From contig NZ_AP022596.1 in the NCBI RefSeq assembly GCF_010731895.1, positions 5,208,001-5,272,000 of the forward strand: a DNA stretch of 64,000 nt, in the 5' to 3' direction. This document shows, piece by piece, positions 20,901 through 28,858 of this stretch (position 1 is the stretch's first letter; every line of letters starts with the position of its first letter). This stretch comes from Mycolicibacterium helvum. GTDB taxonomy: Bacteria; Actinomycetota; Actinomycetes; Mycobacteriales; Mycobacteriaceae. The notes below the pieces were generated by a model that was not told the origin of the DNA, made no database searches, and was given only the letters and a program-made list of their open reading frames with translations. A program made the position numbers and the translations under genes.

Positions 20901-21236
20901 GTGGAGCTGGAGGCCGAGGGCTGGGCGCGCGACATGATTCGGGAGATCCAGGAAGCCCGCAGGCAAGGTGAGCTTGACATCAGCGACCGAATCGTTTTGA
21001 CGCTCACTGTTCCTGAGCTGCCGACAGGGTGGAGCAATGGTCTCAAGGACCTCATCGCCGGTGAGGTTTTGGCCGTGGATTTCACGCTCGACGAGGACCC
21101 GCGTATCAAGCTCGGGCAAGGGGAGTCGTCCGACCTTGACAAGCAAAGCGGGGCAATCGGTTGGCGCGATGACGTGCTGACCGGGCGGATCGGGCCGGGA
21201 TATTTGTTCTCGATCAAGCGGGCGGTTACGGGCTAG
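17988..21236 (+). CDS. ileS: Isoleucyl-tRNA synthetase
   Basis: Class I aminoacyl-tRNA synthetase, 1082 residues, charging tRNA-Ile with isoleucine and editing valine. The HIGH motif reads PHYGH (residues 59-63) and the KMSKS loop is K632-MSKS. A cysteine-containing HCWRC segment lies in the middle, followed by the anticodon-binding C-terminal region. GTG at 17988 follows AGGAG at 17971 and is the start. The frame is open back to 17898, but that part would lie inside the T-box. The start is held in the sequestrator helix of the leader, so synthesis should rise when charged tRNA-Ile is scarce. In M. tuberculosis, ileS (Rv1536) closes the same LOS-type region. Confidence 0.97.
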   Translation: MTENGYPKPAGGSPNFPALELEVLDYWAADDTFRASIARRNDAEEYVFYDGPPFANGLPHYGHLLTGYVKDIVPRYRTMRGYKVERRFGWDTHGLPAELEVQRQLSITDKAEIEAMGIGKFNDACRASVLKYTGEWRDYVTRQARWVDFDNDYKTLDLSFMESVIWAFKQLWDKGLAYQGVRVLPYCWNDETPLSNHELRMDDDVYQSRQDPAITVGFRVNEPGSDLDGAYLLIWTTTPWTLPSNQAVAVNPEVTYVVVRVDDRRLVLAQPRLGAYARELGEDPEVVATVSGEQLLGLRYLPPFPYFLDDDKACNAFQVLRGDFVTTEDGTGVVHMAPAYGEDDKATTDTVGIVPVTPVDSKGRFDVTVPDYQGQHVFDANPQIIRDLKNGTGSAAVNTPVLIRHETYEHSYPHCWRCRNPLIYRAVSSWFVKVTEFRDRMVELNQQITWYPEHVKDGQFGKWLSGARDWSISRNRYWGTPIPVWVSDDPAYPRIDVYGSLDELERDFGVRPDNLHRPYIDELTRPNPDDPSGNSTMRRIEDVFDVWFDSGSMPYAQVHYPFENQDWFRGVDSADPDKQIVGHFPGDFIVEYIGQTRGWFYTLHVLSSALFDKPAFKTCVAHGIVLGNDGAKMSKSLRNYPDVNEVFDRDGSDAMRWFLMASPILRGGNLVVTEQGIREGVRQVLLPLWNAYSFLALYAPKVGTWRTDSRHVLDRYILAKLAELRDGLTDAMDVCDISGACEQLRQFTEALTNWYVRRSRSRFWVEDSDAIDTLHTVLEVTTRLAAPLLPMATEVIWRGLTGERSVHLTDWPQAGVVPADPALVTAMDQVRDVCSTASSLRKANKLRVRLPLPKLTVAVEDPSALAPFTDLIADELNVKAVELTNDIPAYGRFELTVNARAAGPRLGKAVQDAIKVVKAGNGVLNADGTLTAGDVVLTAEEYSSRLVAADPEWTAALPEGAGLVVLDGAVTVELEAEGWARDMIREIQEARRQGELDISDRIVLTLTVPELPTGWSNGLKDLIAGEVLAVDFTLDEDPRIKLGQGESSDLDKQSGAIGWRDDVLTGRIGPGYLFSIKRAVTG

Positions 21237-21527
21237 GCCATGTGGCCGAGTGGCCAGCTATGCACGCATGCAAGGTGGCGAATTCAGGGCTGGTGTTGCA
21301 GCATCGGGTGTCTTGGCCGGTTGTGAGAGTCGGGCAGCTAGTTGTTGCGGGTCATGACGTTGCTTACGGGCCTCCGGGGATGCTTCTTTATCGAGGCGCG
21401 AACGTTGTGATCGCGGTCAGCGCGGCTGAGTGGGCGGTCTGCACCAGGCTTTCCGAACACGCCGGGTCGGTTCGGGATGAGCTCGGTGCGTGGGCGTGGA
21501 AACCGGCCCGCATTCGGGTCCGCGGTA

Positions 21528-22418
21528 TCAGACCGAGCGGGTGTTGGGGTTGTGGGGAGTCTTTGGCGATGCGGCCGTGAGGCTCCCGAGAAAGTTGAGT
21601 GCTTCCTCTGAGGTGCTACCCGGAGCGGCGGTGTAAATGACAAGCAAGTGATCGGCGGCGTCGGGGAGTTGAAATGTTTCGTATCGCAGGTCGATATCGC
21701 CCAGGTCTGGGTGGTGGAATCGTTTGGGGCCGTGCGTCTTTTGATGTACGTGGTGAGATGCCCAGAGGGTGCGGAAGCTGGGGCTGCTCAGTGAGAGTTC
21801 GCCAACGAGTTGGACGAGTTCGGGATCGTGTGGGTGACGTCCGGCTGCCATACGCAGCATCCCCACTGTGGTGCGGGCTGCGTCGTCCCAATCGGGGTGC
21901 ACAAGTTTGGACTGGGGGTTCAGAAAGATCTGGCGTCCCATATTGCGTTCTTGGACAGCAAGGTTAGGGAAATCGGCGATCAGGGCCGCCGCTAGGTGAT
22001 TCCACGCCAACACGTCGTTTCGGTCGTTCATGATCATCGCGGGTGTGGTTGGGATTGCTTCGACCATCTGGCGGAGCGGGTCGCGCAGCGTGCGCGGGTG
22101 GTCAGCGATCACTCGGGTGGGCCTGCGTCGGACCGGCCTTGCCAAGTCGTAGAGGTGGGCGCGTTCGGCGGATCCGAGAAGCAGCGCTCGACAGAGCGCG
22201 TCGAGTACTTCGTCGGAGGGTCGGTCGGCACGTCCCTGTTCCAGTCGTACGTAATAGTCGGTGCTCAAGCCGACCAATTCGGCGACTTCTTCGCGCCGTA
22301 GTCCGGGAACTCTGCGTCTGCTGGTCGACGTGCGGCCGACATCGGCGGGAGAAACCAGGGCACGGCGCGCGCGTAGGTAGCCGCCGAGGGTCGTGCTGGT
22401 CGCGTGCGTGTCGGACAT
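21528..22418 (-). CDS. XRE/MmyB-type transcriptional regulator
   Basis: A 296-residue regulator. Residues about 10-85 form an XRE helix-turn-helix (RREEVAELVGLSTDYYVRLEQG); the rest is the MmyB-like ligand-binding region (NDRNDVLAWN, then MLRMAAGRHPHDP). The start at 22418 (MSDTHATS) is preferred; the frame continues upstream without a better site. It is divergent from the MFS efflux gene, the usual layout for repressors of this class controlling an adjacent transporter or reductase. The inverted repeat between them (22427-22477) is a likely operator. Its ligand is unknown. Confidence 0.88.
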   Translation of the reverse strand: MSDTHATSTTLGGYLRARRALVSPADVGRTSTSRRRVPGLRREEVAELVGLSTDYYVRLEQGRADRPSDEVLDALCRALLLGSAERAHLYDLARPVRRRPTRVIADHPRTLRDPLRQMVEAIPTTPAMIMNDRNDVLAWNHLAAALIADFPNLAVQERNMGRQIFLNPQSKLVHPDWDDAARTTVGMLRMAAGRHPHDPELVQLVGELSLSSPSFRTLWASHHVHQKTHGPKRFHHPDLGDIDLRYETFQLPDAADHLLVIYTAAPGSTSEEALNFLGSLTAASPKTPHNPNTRSV

Positions 22419-22426
22419 CGAATTCA

Positions 22427-22477
22427 GTATGACCGCGACACCGCGGCTGGGGTGTTCTGAAGGTGGTCCTGTCATAC
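22427..22477. promoter_or_regulatory. Inverted repeat between regulator and MFS gene
   Basis: GTATGAC (22427-22433) and GTCATAC (22471-22477) are perfect inverted arms with about 37 bases between them, in the 176-base divergent promoter region. They are candidate operator half-sites for the MmyB-type regulator. Inference from position and symmetry only. Confidence 0.4.
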
Positions 22478-22594
22478 CCAGGGAATCACCGTCTCTTCAT
22501 CCGAGGATCCCCGGCGCTGACGATCGACACCATGTCCTCTTCACGAGCGGGTACTGCCCGCACCGCTGATATCCCGACCCAGGAGCCAGCTCCG

Positions 22595-24109
22595 ATGACC
22601 GACCAGGCCGGAAACGGATTTTGGCCAATGATGGTGGCGATCGCGCTAGCCAGCATGCTGCTGCCCTTCTCGATCACCGGGGCGGCGATGGCGTTGCCCA
22701 CCATGGCGGCGAATCTGGGCGCATCCGTCAGTTCCGGACAGTGGGTGCTCAACGGCTTCAACATCACCTTCGCCGCCCTACCCCTGGCCTTTGGGAGCCT
22801 TGCAGATCGGTGGGGAAGGCGACGCATCCTGTTGTCGGGCATCACCATGGTCGGGCTGATGTCCTTGGTGGTGGCGGTGGCCCCGTCAATGGCTGTGGTC
22901 GTTGCTGCGCGCGTCATCCAAGGAGCCGGGGCCGCGTCGGTCTTGGCGTCGGGGGCCGCGGTCTTGGCGCACGCCACCACCGGGCGCCGCCGACACCTCG
23001 CCTTCGGCATCCTCGGGGCATCGTTTGGCTCAGGTCTGGCCATTGGCCCGCTAGCCGCCGGTGCACTGGTGCAGTCCGCCGGCTGGCGGTCGGTGTTCTT
23101 CCTGTTGGCTGCGATCTCCCTACCCGCACTGCTGTGCGGGACGCGGGCACCGGAATCTCGCAATCCCGATCAGCCCGCATTCGACGTGGCCGGGCTGGTG
23201 CTTTTCACGGCGGGGCTGACGTGTCTTTCCTTTGCGTTCGTCGCAGCGAGTACCACCGGCTGGACCGCGGCGGGCACGCTGTTCTTACTGGCAGGCGCGG
23301 TGGCCTTGATAGCCCTGTTCGCGGTGGTGGAACTTCACATGGCAGAGCGGGCGATGTTCGATGTCCGACTCTTCCGCAAACCCGAGTTCGTTGCCGTGAT
23401 TTTTCAACCCTTCACTGTCTCTTTGGGGTTCGTGGTCCTGTTGGTCTACCTCACCATTTATCTTCAAGGCGTTGCCGGGCACACCACGGTGGCCAGCGGC
23501 CTGCTGCTGCTCCCGATGACTGCGCCGGTACTGGTCCTACCCCTGATCGCCAGCAACCTAGCCGCTCGGACGTCGGTCAGGATGGTCTTGACCGGAGCCT
23601 CCGTTCTCATCGTGATCGGTGCCCTGCTGTTGATGACACTGCGTAGCGACGGATCATGGCTGATGCTTGCGTTGCCGCTGTTGCCGTTCGGTGCGGGCGT
23701 GGGCCTGGCGTTTGGGGTCATGGACAACGCTGCCGTCAGCACCGTCCCTGTCAGCAACGCCGGGGCGGCGGCAGGGATCTTCAACACCATGCGCGTCACC
23801 GGGGAGTCCGTCGCGATCGCCGCCGCCGCGGCGGTCCTGACCACCCTGACTGCCCGAGACCTGAGCAGCCACGGCGTCGCCGCCGACTACGCTTCAGCAC
23901 TGGCCGGGCAAGCGATCCAAGGACACCTTGACCCCGCCCATTCAGCTGCCTTGACCGAAGGCATCACCAATGCCTTCCACACCATCGGGCTGGCGCTTGC
24001 CGCCCTGTCGGCCGTCGGTGCGGTCCTGACATTCTTCGCCCTGGCACCCCACAGAGCCCAATCGCGAGGCAGCGACCACCACACGTCCACGACCGGAGCC
24101 ACTCGATGA
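22595..24109 (+). CDS. MFS drug-efflux permease, EmrB/QacA (DHA2) type
   Basis: A 504-residue proton-coupled exporter with about 14 hydrophobic segments. GSLADRWGRRRILLSG between helices 2 and 3 is the MFS motif A, and AARVIQGAGAASVLASG is the antiporter motif C region. ATG 22595 follows AGGAG at 22581-22585; in-frame starts further upstream lack a site. It is divergent from the regulator. The stop overlaps the transposase start by four bases (ATGA), so the last residues may have been altered by the insertion. Substrates are unknown. Confidence 0.88.
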   Translation: MTDQAGNGFWPMMVAIALASMLLPFSITGAAMALPTMAANLGASVSSGQWVLNGFNITFAALPLAFGSLADRWGRRRILLSGITMVGLMSLVVAVAPSMAVVVAARVIQGAGAASVLASGAAVLAHATTGRRRHLAFGILGASFGSGLAIGPLAAGALVQSAGWRSVFFLLAAISLPALLCGTRAPESRNPDQPAFDVAGLVLFTAGLTCLSFAFVAASTTGWTAAGTLFLLAGAVALIALFAVVELHMAERAMFDVRLFRKPEFVAVIFQPFTVSLGFVVLLVYLTIYLQGVAGHTTVASGLLLLPMTAPVLVLPLIASNLAARTSVRMVLTGASVLIVIGALLLMTLRSDGSWLMLALPLLPFGAGVGLAFGVMDNAAVSTVPVSNAGAAAGIFNTMRVTGESVAIAAAAAVLTTLTARDLSSHGVAADYASALAGQAIQGHLDPAHSAALTEGITNAFHTIGLALAALSAVGAVLTFFALAPHRAQSRGSDHHTSTTGATR

Positions 24110-25107
24110 CTCACCGCAACGCCCCATTGTCCGTGGAGGGCCGACGCCGTCTCGTCGCTCGCTGTCAGACGCGTCCGATCGCCCACGTGGCCGCCGAGAT
24201 GGGGATCTCCCGGGCGTGTGCCTCGAAGTGGGTCAACCGGTTCCGTCAGTTCGGCGAGATGGGCTTGGAAGACCGTTCGTCCACTCCGCGATGTCAACCC
24301 GCCGCGACTGCTGCGCAGACAATCACCGTGATCGAGACGATGCGCCGCACGCGGAAGTGGTCGGCGACCCGGATCGCCTTCGAACTCAACGCTCAAGGCG
24401 TAGCGATCAGCCGCCGCACCGTGTCTCGGCACCTGGTCGCGCTCGGGCTGAACCGGCGACGGTTCATCGACCCCAACGGGGAGCCGAATCGTGCGCCACG
24501 TCCCATCACCGCACGCCGACCCGGCCACATGGTTCACGTTGACGTGAAGAAGGTCGGCCGCATCCCCGACGGCGGCGGCTGGAGGGTGCACGGAAAGGGC
24601 AGCCCACACGCCAAAGCCGTCGCCCGAACCACCGCCGCGGGCGCCCGAGCCGGCTACGTCTATCTGCACTCCGCCATCGACGGCTATGCGCGGTTGGCCT
24701 ACACCGAAGCACTACCCGACGAAAAAGCCACCACCGCAATCGGTTTCATGCACCGCGCTCGCGTATGGTTTGCCGCCCACGGCATCGACCGGATCGAACG
24801 GATCGTCACCGACAACGGCGCCTGCTACCGAGCCAAGGATTTCGCTCACGTCCTTCACAGGGCACGCCATCAGCGAATCGCGCCCTACACCCCGCGGCAC
24901 AACGGCAAAGTAGAGCGCTACAACCGCATCCTGGCAGAAGAGTTCCTCTATGCCCGCACTTGGACCTCAGAAGCCCAACGCGCCGAAGCCCTGAAGATCT
25001 GGAACATCCACTTCAACTACGACCGACCACACTCCGCCACCGACGGTCAGCCACCGGCATCACGACTCACTCACGGTGTCACCAACGTCATGGCCTCATA
25101 CAGCTAG
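24106..25107 (+). mobile_element. IS481-family transposase gene
   Basis: A 333-residue transposase, full length for the family. The N-terminal third carries an HTH (IAHVAAEMGISRACASKWVNRF), then a second DNA-binding part, then the DDE catalytic core: Asp in VHVDVKK, Asp in VTDNGACY and Glu in GKVERYNR. The frame is intact, so the element may still be active. No clear pair of terminal inverted repeats was found. The start codon overlaps the MFS stop, and an IS30 remnant begins within its last codons, so both ends look disturbed. Confidence 0.9.
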
Positions 25108-25167
25108 TGCTTCGGCCGGCGTTCTCCCGCTGAGCGTCTTGCGGGGCTGGGCGTTCAATTTGGTGGC
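25096..25167 (-). pseudogene. Remnant of an IS30-family transposase 3' end
   Basis: On the minus strand the last 24 codons before a TGA read LNAQPRKTLSGRTPAEAL plus two residues, the typical C-terminus of IS30-family transposases. Nothing upstream in this frame is recognisable, because kmtR occupies the other strand. It is a truncated relic abutting the IS481 gene, evidence of repeated insertion and deletion at this spot. Confidence 0.65.
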
Positions 25168-25198
25168 CCCGTAGTCGAGGTAGTCCGCGCCGCCGCCT

Positions 25199-25224
25199 TG
25201 CACTATTATCTGCGTATGAATGCA
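25199..25224. promoter_or_regulatory. Probable KmtR operator over the kmtR start
   Basis: A 26-base imperfect palindrome with TGCA at both ends (25199-25202 and 25221-25224) and symmetric T and TA positions inside. It covers the ATG at 25216. ArsR/SmtB repressors bind imperfect dyads of this size at their own promoters. This is an inference from symmetry and position. Confidence 0.5.
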
Positions 25225-25578
25225 GGTAAGCAACTGGCTGACGACCACGCTCATCTGGTCGTGGAGGTCTTCCGGATGCTGGCCGACGCCACCCGGGTGC
25301 AGCTGCTCTGGTCGCTGATCGACGGTGAACTCAGCGTCAACGATCTGGCGGAATGTGTGGGCAAGCCACCACCGTCGGTGTCCCAGCATCTGGCCAAGCT
25401 GCGGATGGCCCGTCTGGTGCGCACCCGGCGCGAGGGCACCCAGGTGTTTTATCGGCTCGAGAACGATCACGTCCGTCAGCTCGTCACCGATGCGGTCTAC
25501 AACGCCGAGCACGCGGCCGGCGGCACACCCGCTCACCATCGTGGTGTCCATGAATTGCCGTCACGGGGAAGCGCCTGA
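25216..25578 (+). CDS. kmtR: Nickel/cobalt-sensing ArsR-family repressor KmtR
   Basis: A 120-residue winged-helix repressor very close to M. tuberculosis KmtR (Rv0827c), including VVEVFRMLADATRVQ and PSVSQHLAKLRMARLVRTRR. The KmtR metal ligands His88, Glu101, His102, His110 and His111 correspond to His85, Glu98, His99, His107 and His108 here, all with an offset of three. The ATG at 25216 is chosen; the upstream GTG/ATG-like codons lie in the operator. It overlaps the CDF transporter gene (TGATG), so metal binding should release both genes. In M. tuberculosis the regulated exporter Rv2025c is not adjacent to kmtR. Confidence 0.92.
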   Translation: MNAGKQLADDHAHLVVEVFRMLADATRVQLLWSLIDGELSVNDLAECVGKPPPSVSQHLAKLRMARLVRTRREGTQVFYRLENDHVRQLVTDAVYNAEHAAGGTPAHHRGVHELPSRGSA

Positions 25579-26498
25579 TGAGTCGCGGGCACGATCACAG
25601 CCACGACCACGCCGGCCGCGTCGATGACGCACTGCGCGACAGCACCGCGGGCATCCGCGCCGTCAAGATCAGCCTTGTGGTGTTGGGCATCACCGCGATC
25701 GCTCAGATCGTCATCGTCATGATCTCCGGGTCGATCGCCTTGGCCGCGGACACTATCCACAATTTCTCCGACGCGCTCACCGCGGTGCCGCTGTGGATCG
25801 CGTTTGCGTTGAGCACCAAGGCCGCTACCCGTCGCTACACCTACGGCTTCGGGCGCGTCGAGGACCTCGCTGGGTTGTTCGTCGTTGCGATGATTGCCCT
25901 TTCGGCGATTGTTGCGGGCTACGAGGCCATCGGACGCCTCATCCACCCCCGCCCCATCGAACACCTCGGCTGGGTGGCCCTGGCCGGTCTGCTCGGCTTC
26001 ATCGGCAACGAATGGGTGGCGCTCTACCGAATTCGCATCGGACGCCGAATCGGCTCGGCCGCCTTGGTTGCCGACGGTCTGCACGCCCGCACCGACGGTT
26101 TCACCTCTTTGGCGGTGGTCATCGGCGCCGGCGGCGTTGCGCTGGGGTTCCCATTGGCGGACCCGATCATCGGTCTGGTCATCACCGTGGCCATCCTGGC
26201 GGTGCTGCGCACCGCGGTCCGTGATGTCTTCGCCCGCCTGATGGATGGCGTAGATCCCACTTATATCGATACTGCTGAGACCACGCTGGCCGCACGCCCC
26301 GGAGTGCGGTCGGTGCGCAGCGTGCGGATGCGTTGGATCGGTCACCGGCTGCACGCCGACGCCGAACTCGACATCGACCCCAACCTCACGCTGGCAGAAG
26401 CGCACCACATCGCCCACGGCGCCGAACACGATCTCTCCCACGCCATCCCGAAACTGGACTCCGCCGTCGTGCACGCCTATCCGGCGCACGCGCCCTAA
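25578..26498 (+). CDS. Cation diffusion facilitator (Ni/Co efflux)
   Basis: A 306-residue CDF-family metal/proton antiporter of the inner membrane. The N-terminus is His-rich (His5, 7, 9 and 11). Metal-site helices are visible as DTIHNFSDALT and ADGLHARTDGFTS, and the C-terminal cytoplasmic metallochaperone-like domain runs from about residue 215 (DPTYIDTAETTL onward). Start and kmtR stop overlap by one base, so the pair is translationally coupled. Nickel and cobalt are the expected substrates from the KmtR link. It is convergent with lppI, overlapping by four bases. Confidence 0.92.
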   Translation: MSRGHDHSHDHAGRVDDALRDSTAGIRAVKISLVVLGITAIAQIVIVMISGSIALAADTIHNFSDALTAVPLWIAFALSTKAATRRYTYGFGRVEDLAGLFVVAMIALSAIVAGYEAIGRLIHPRPIEHLGWVALAGLLGFIGNEWVALYRIRIGRRIGSAALVADGLHARTDGFTSLAVVIGAGGVALGFPLADPIIGLVITVAILAVLRTAVRDVFARLMDGVDPTYIDTAETTLAARPGVRSVRSVRMRWIGHRLHADAELDIDPNLTLAEAHHIAHGAEHDLSHAIPKLDSAVVHAYPAHAP

Positions 26499-27181
26499 CA
26501 GACGTACTGCACACCGATTCCCGGCGGCGGCGTCACTTGGCGTGCGCAAGCGTAGGCGTCGGCCCCGTCGGCGGACAGCCGCACTGCTGACTGCTTGGCA
26601 TAGTTCACGCAGAACAACGCACTCGCATCGGTGCGGCAGCGATAGTCACCGAACGACAGTGAAGTGTCATAGGGCAATTCGCGCCCCTGCCCGTTGGCGA
26701 AGCGCCCCGGGTCGCCGTGCGCGGAACCGACCTGAACGCTGCCACCGTCGAAGTCGACCCAGCCGCCCTTCCACTGACCGTAGACATCCGGCGGTCGCGG
26801 CGGGGGATTGGTGAACTCCACCAGACAGGCGAGTCCTGGAGCGCCGTGCTTGGCGTCGGTCATGCATGTCGTGCCGGCCGGTGTCGTGAACGCGATGTCG
26901 TCGCCGAGATCGGTCGTGACCGAGCCCCGCAACGCGATGTGGTACTGGGCGGCATCGATGGGCGGCCCCGCTTCGATCCACTTGATCGCCTCGTCGATCG
27001 GCACTCCGGCGGCGGGTGCGGGCGTCGAGGAGGTGGTCGTTGGCACCGACGTCGTCGCTGACGTGCCGGTACGTGATGGGGTGATCGGGGTCAGTTGGGT
27101 CTGCTTTGCCTGGCCGCCTGTGGACCCGGAGCATCCCGCGACCAGCAGCGACGCGGTGAGCAATACGGCAATCCGCATCAC
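26495..27181 (-). CDS. lppI: Lipoprotein LppI
   Basis: A 228-residue secreted lipoprotein. The signal peptide ends in a lipobox LLVAGC with acylated Cys17, followed by a Thr/Ser/Pro-rich linker to about residue 58. The folded part has four further Cys and motifs such as GWVDFDGGSVQVGS and SLSFGDYRCRTD. It resembles M. tuberculosis LppI (Rv2046), which also lies beside lipT in divergent orientation. Function is unknown. A second ATG one codon in is equally usable as the start. Confidence 0.85.
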   Translation of the reverse strand: MMRIAVLLTASLLVAGCSGSTGGQAKQTQLTPITPSRTGTSATTSVPTTTSSTPAPAAGVPIDEAIKWIEAGPPIDAAQYHIALRGSVTTDLGDDIAFTTPAGTTCMTDAKHGAPGLACLVEFTNPPPRPPDVYGQWKGGWVDFDGGSVQVGSAHGDPGRFANGQGRELPYDTSLSFGDYRCRTDASALFCVNYAKQSAVRLSADGADAYACARQVTPPPGIGVQYVC

Positions 27182-27255
27182 GACAGGCTAGCGGCCCCAC
27201 GCCGCCGGGGTTGTCAGGCACGTCGGGGGAGCCAGATGTTCGCTACCGTCGTGTG

Positions 27256-28776
27256 ATGCACGAACACACCGTCCGCGCCACCACCGGCAGCGGCGTCGTC
27301 GAGGGGTTCACCCGCCACGGGGTAAACAGGTGGCGTTCGATTCCCTACGCCCGCCCGCCGGTCGGGGCACTGCGATTCCGTGCCCCGCAGCCCCCGCAGC
27401 CCTGGCGTGGTGTGCGGTACTGCCATGGCTTCGCCAACTGTGCCCCTCAGCAGCGGCGCTACACGATGTTGGGGGTGGGCAAGTACCAGCCGATGGGCGA
27501 GGACTGCCTGACTCTCAATGTTGTCACCCCCCAGTGGCCGGGTGCCGAGCCGGATCATGAGCCATTGCCGGTGATGTTCTTCATCCACGGCGGCGGTTAC
27601 CTGATGGGTAGCTCGGCCACCCCGCTTTATGACGGCGCCGCGCTGGCCCGCCGTGGCTGTGTATACGTGTCGGTGAACTACCGGCTTGGGGCACTGGGCT
27701 GCGTGGACCTGTCGTCGCTGTCCACGCCCGACACCCCGATCGACAGCAACCTGTTCCTGCGCGATCTCGTCATGGCCTTGCGCTGGGTACGGGAGAACAT
27801 CGGCGCCTTCGGCGGTGACCCCGGCAACGTGACGATCTTCGGCGAGAGCGCCGGTGCGCAAGCGGTCGCGACCCTGTTGGCCGTTCCGGGCGCGGAAGGT
27901 CTTTTCGCCCAAGCTATTTCCGAGAGTCCGGCGTCGGGGTTGGTGAGTGGCCCGGAGACTGCCGCAAAGATTGCCGGAAAGTTCGCCGCCCTGCTCGGGG
28001 CTGGATCCGACGACGGCGCCGAAATCGTGATGCGGGCCAGGCCCCGGGACCTGGTTGACGCGCTGGACACCCTGCTGGTCCGCAGCCTGGACGATATGGA
28101 TGGCGCCTTCTCCCTCGGCCCGACTTTCGGCGACGAGGTCCTGCCCGACGACCCGTTCGTGGCGATGCGCCGAGGCGCGGCGCACAAGGTGCCGCTGATC
28201 GTCGGCACCAACGCCGACGAGGGAAAGCTGTTCACTCGCTTCATGAAGCTGCTACCAACCACCGAGCCTGCGATCGAACGCCTGCTCTCGACTGCCGATC
28301 CCGAAGCGCGAGAACGGATCACCGCCGCCTATCCGGGCTACCCACGCCCGGCGGCCTGTGTGGCGCTCGGCGGTGATTTTGCGTTCGGGACGGCCGCCTG
28401 GCAGATCGCCGAGGCGCATGGCGCCCATGCGCCGACCTACATGTATCGCTACGACTACGCCCCGCGGACCCTGCACTGGTCTGGTCTCGGCGCCACGCAC
28501 GCGACCGAACTGCTGGCGGTCTTCGACATCTACCGCACCCGGTTCGGGTCGGCGCTCACGGCCGCGATGGACCGGCGCTCGGCACTGAAGGTCAGTCGCG
28601 ACCTGCAGTCTCGATGGCGCGGTTTCAGTCGCAGCGGTGTGCCCGGCGATGACTGGCCGCGCTACAGCGATCCGGAGCGCGCGGTGCTGGTGTTCGACCG
28701 GCAGACCCGGGTCGAGTATGACCCGCACGCCCATCGCCGCACGGCATGGGAAGGCTTTTCGCTCGCGAGTCGCTAG
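27256..28776 (+). CDS. lipT: Type B carboxylesterase LipT
   Basis: A 506-residue alpha/beta-hydrolase. The nucleophile elbow FGESAGA carries the catalytic Ser, the oxyanion hole is FIHGGGYLMGS, EDCLTLNVV is the family signature near residue 80, and GATHATEL holds the probable catalytic His. ATG 27256 is preferred over the GTG at 27211, which adds 15 residues of no similarity. It is divergent from lppI as in M. tuberculosis (Rv2045c/Rv2046). Hydrolysis of a lipid or xenobiotic ester is expected; the natural substrate is unknown. Confidence 0.9.
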   Translation: MHEHTVRATTGSGVVEGFTRHGVNRWRSIPYARPPVGALRFRAPQPPQPWRGVRYCHGFANCAPQQRRYTMLGVGKYQPMGEDCLTLNVVTPQWPGAEPDHEPLPVMFFIHGGGYLMGSSATPLYDGAALARRGCVYVSVNYRLGALGCVDLSSLSTPDTPIDSNLFLRDLVMALRWVRENIGAFGGDPGNVTIFGESAGAQAVATLLAVPGAEGLFAQAISESPASGLVSGPETAAKIAGKFAALLGAGSDDGAEIVMRARPRDLVDALDTLLVRSLDDMDGAFSLGPTFGDEVLPDDPFVAMRRGAAHKVPLIVGTNADEGKLFTRFMKLLPTTEPAIERLLSTADPEARERITAAYPGYPRPAACVALGGDFAFGTAAWQIAEAHGAHAPTYMYRYDYAPRTLHWSGLGATHATELLAVFDIYRTRFGSALTAAMDRRSALKVSRDLQSRWRGFSRSGVPGDDWPRYSDPERAVLVFDRQTRVEYDPHAHRRTAWEGFSLASR

Positions 28777-28858
28777 CCTGACCAGGCTCGAATTGACACC
28801 CGTCAAGAATTGGCCGGAAAGCCTTCGTTTGGCTGCCGATCTGGCTTAGGTTGGTCGC

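Noticed and set aside
21242..21580. 112-codon frame after ileS
   Set aside because: No family match, no ribosome binding site, and it runs into the end of the regulator gene on the other strand. The 290-base gap has no feature I can support.
24050..25120. Terminal inverted repeats of the IS481 element
   Set aside because: I compared both flanks by eye and found no convincing matching pair, so no element borders were drawn.
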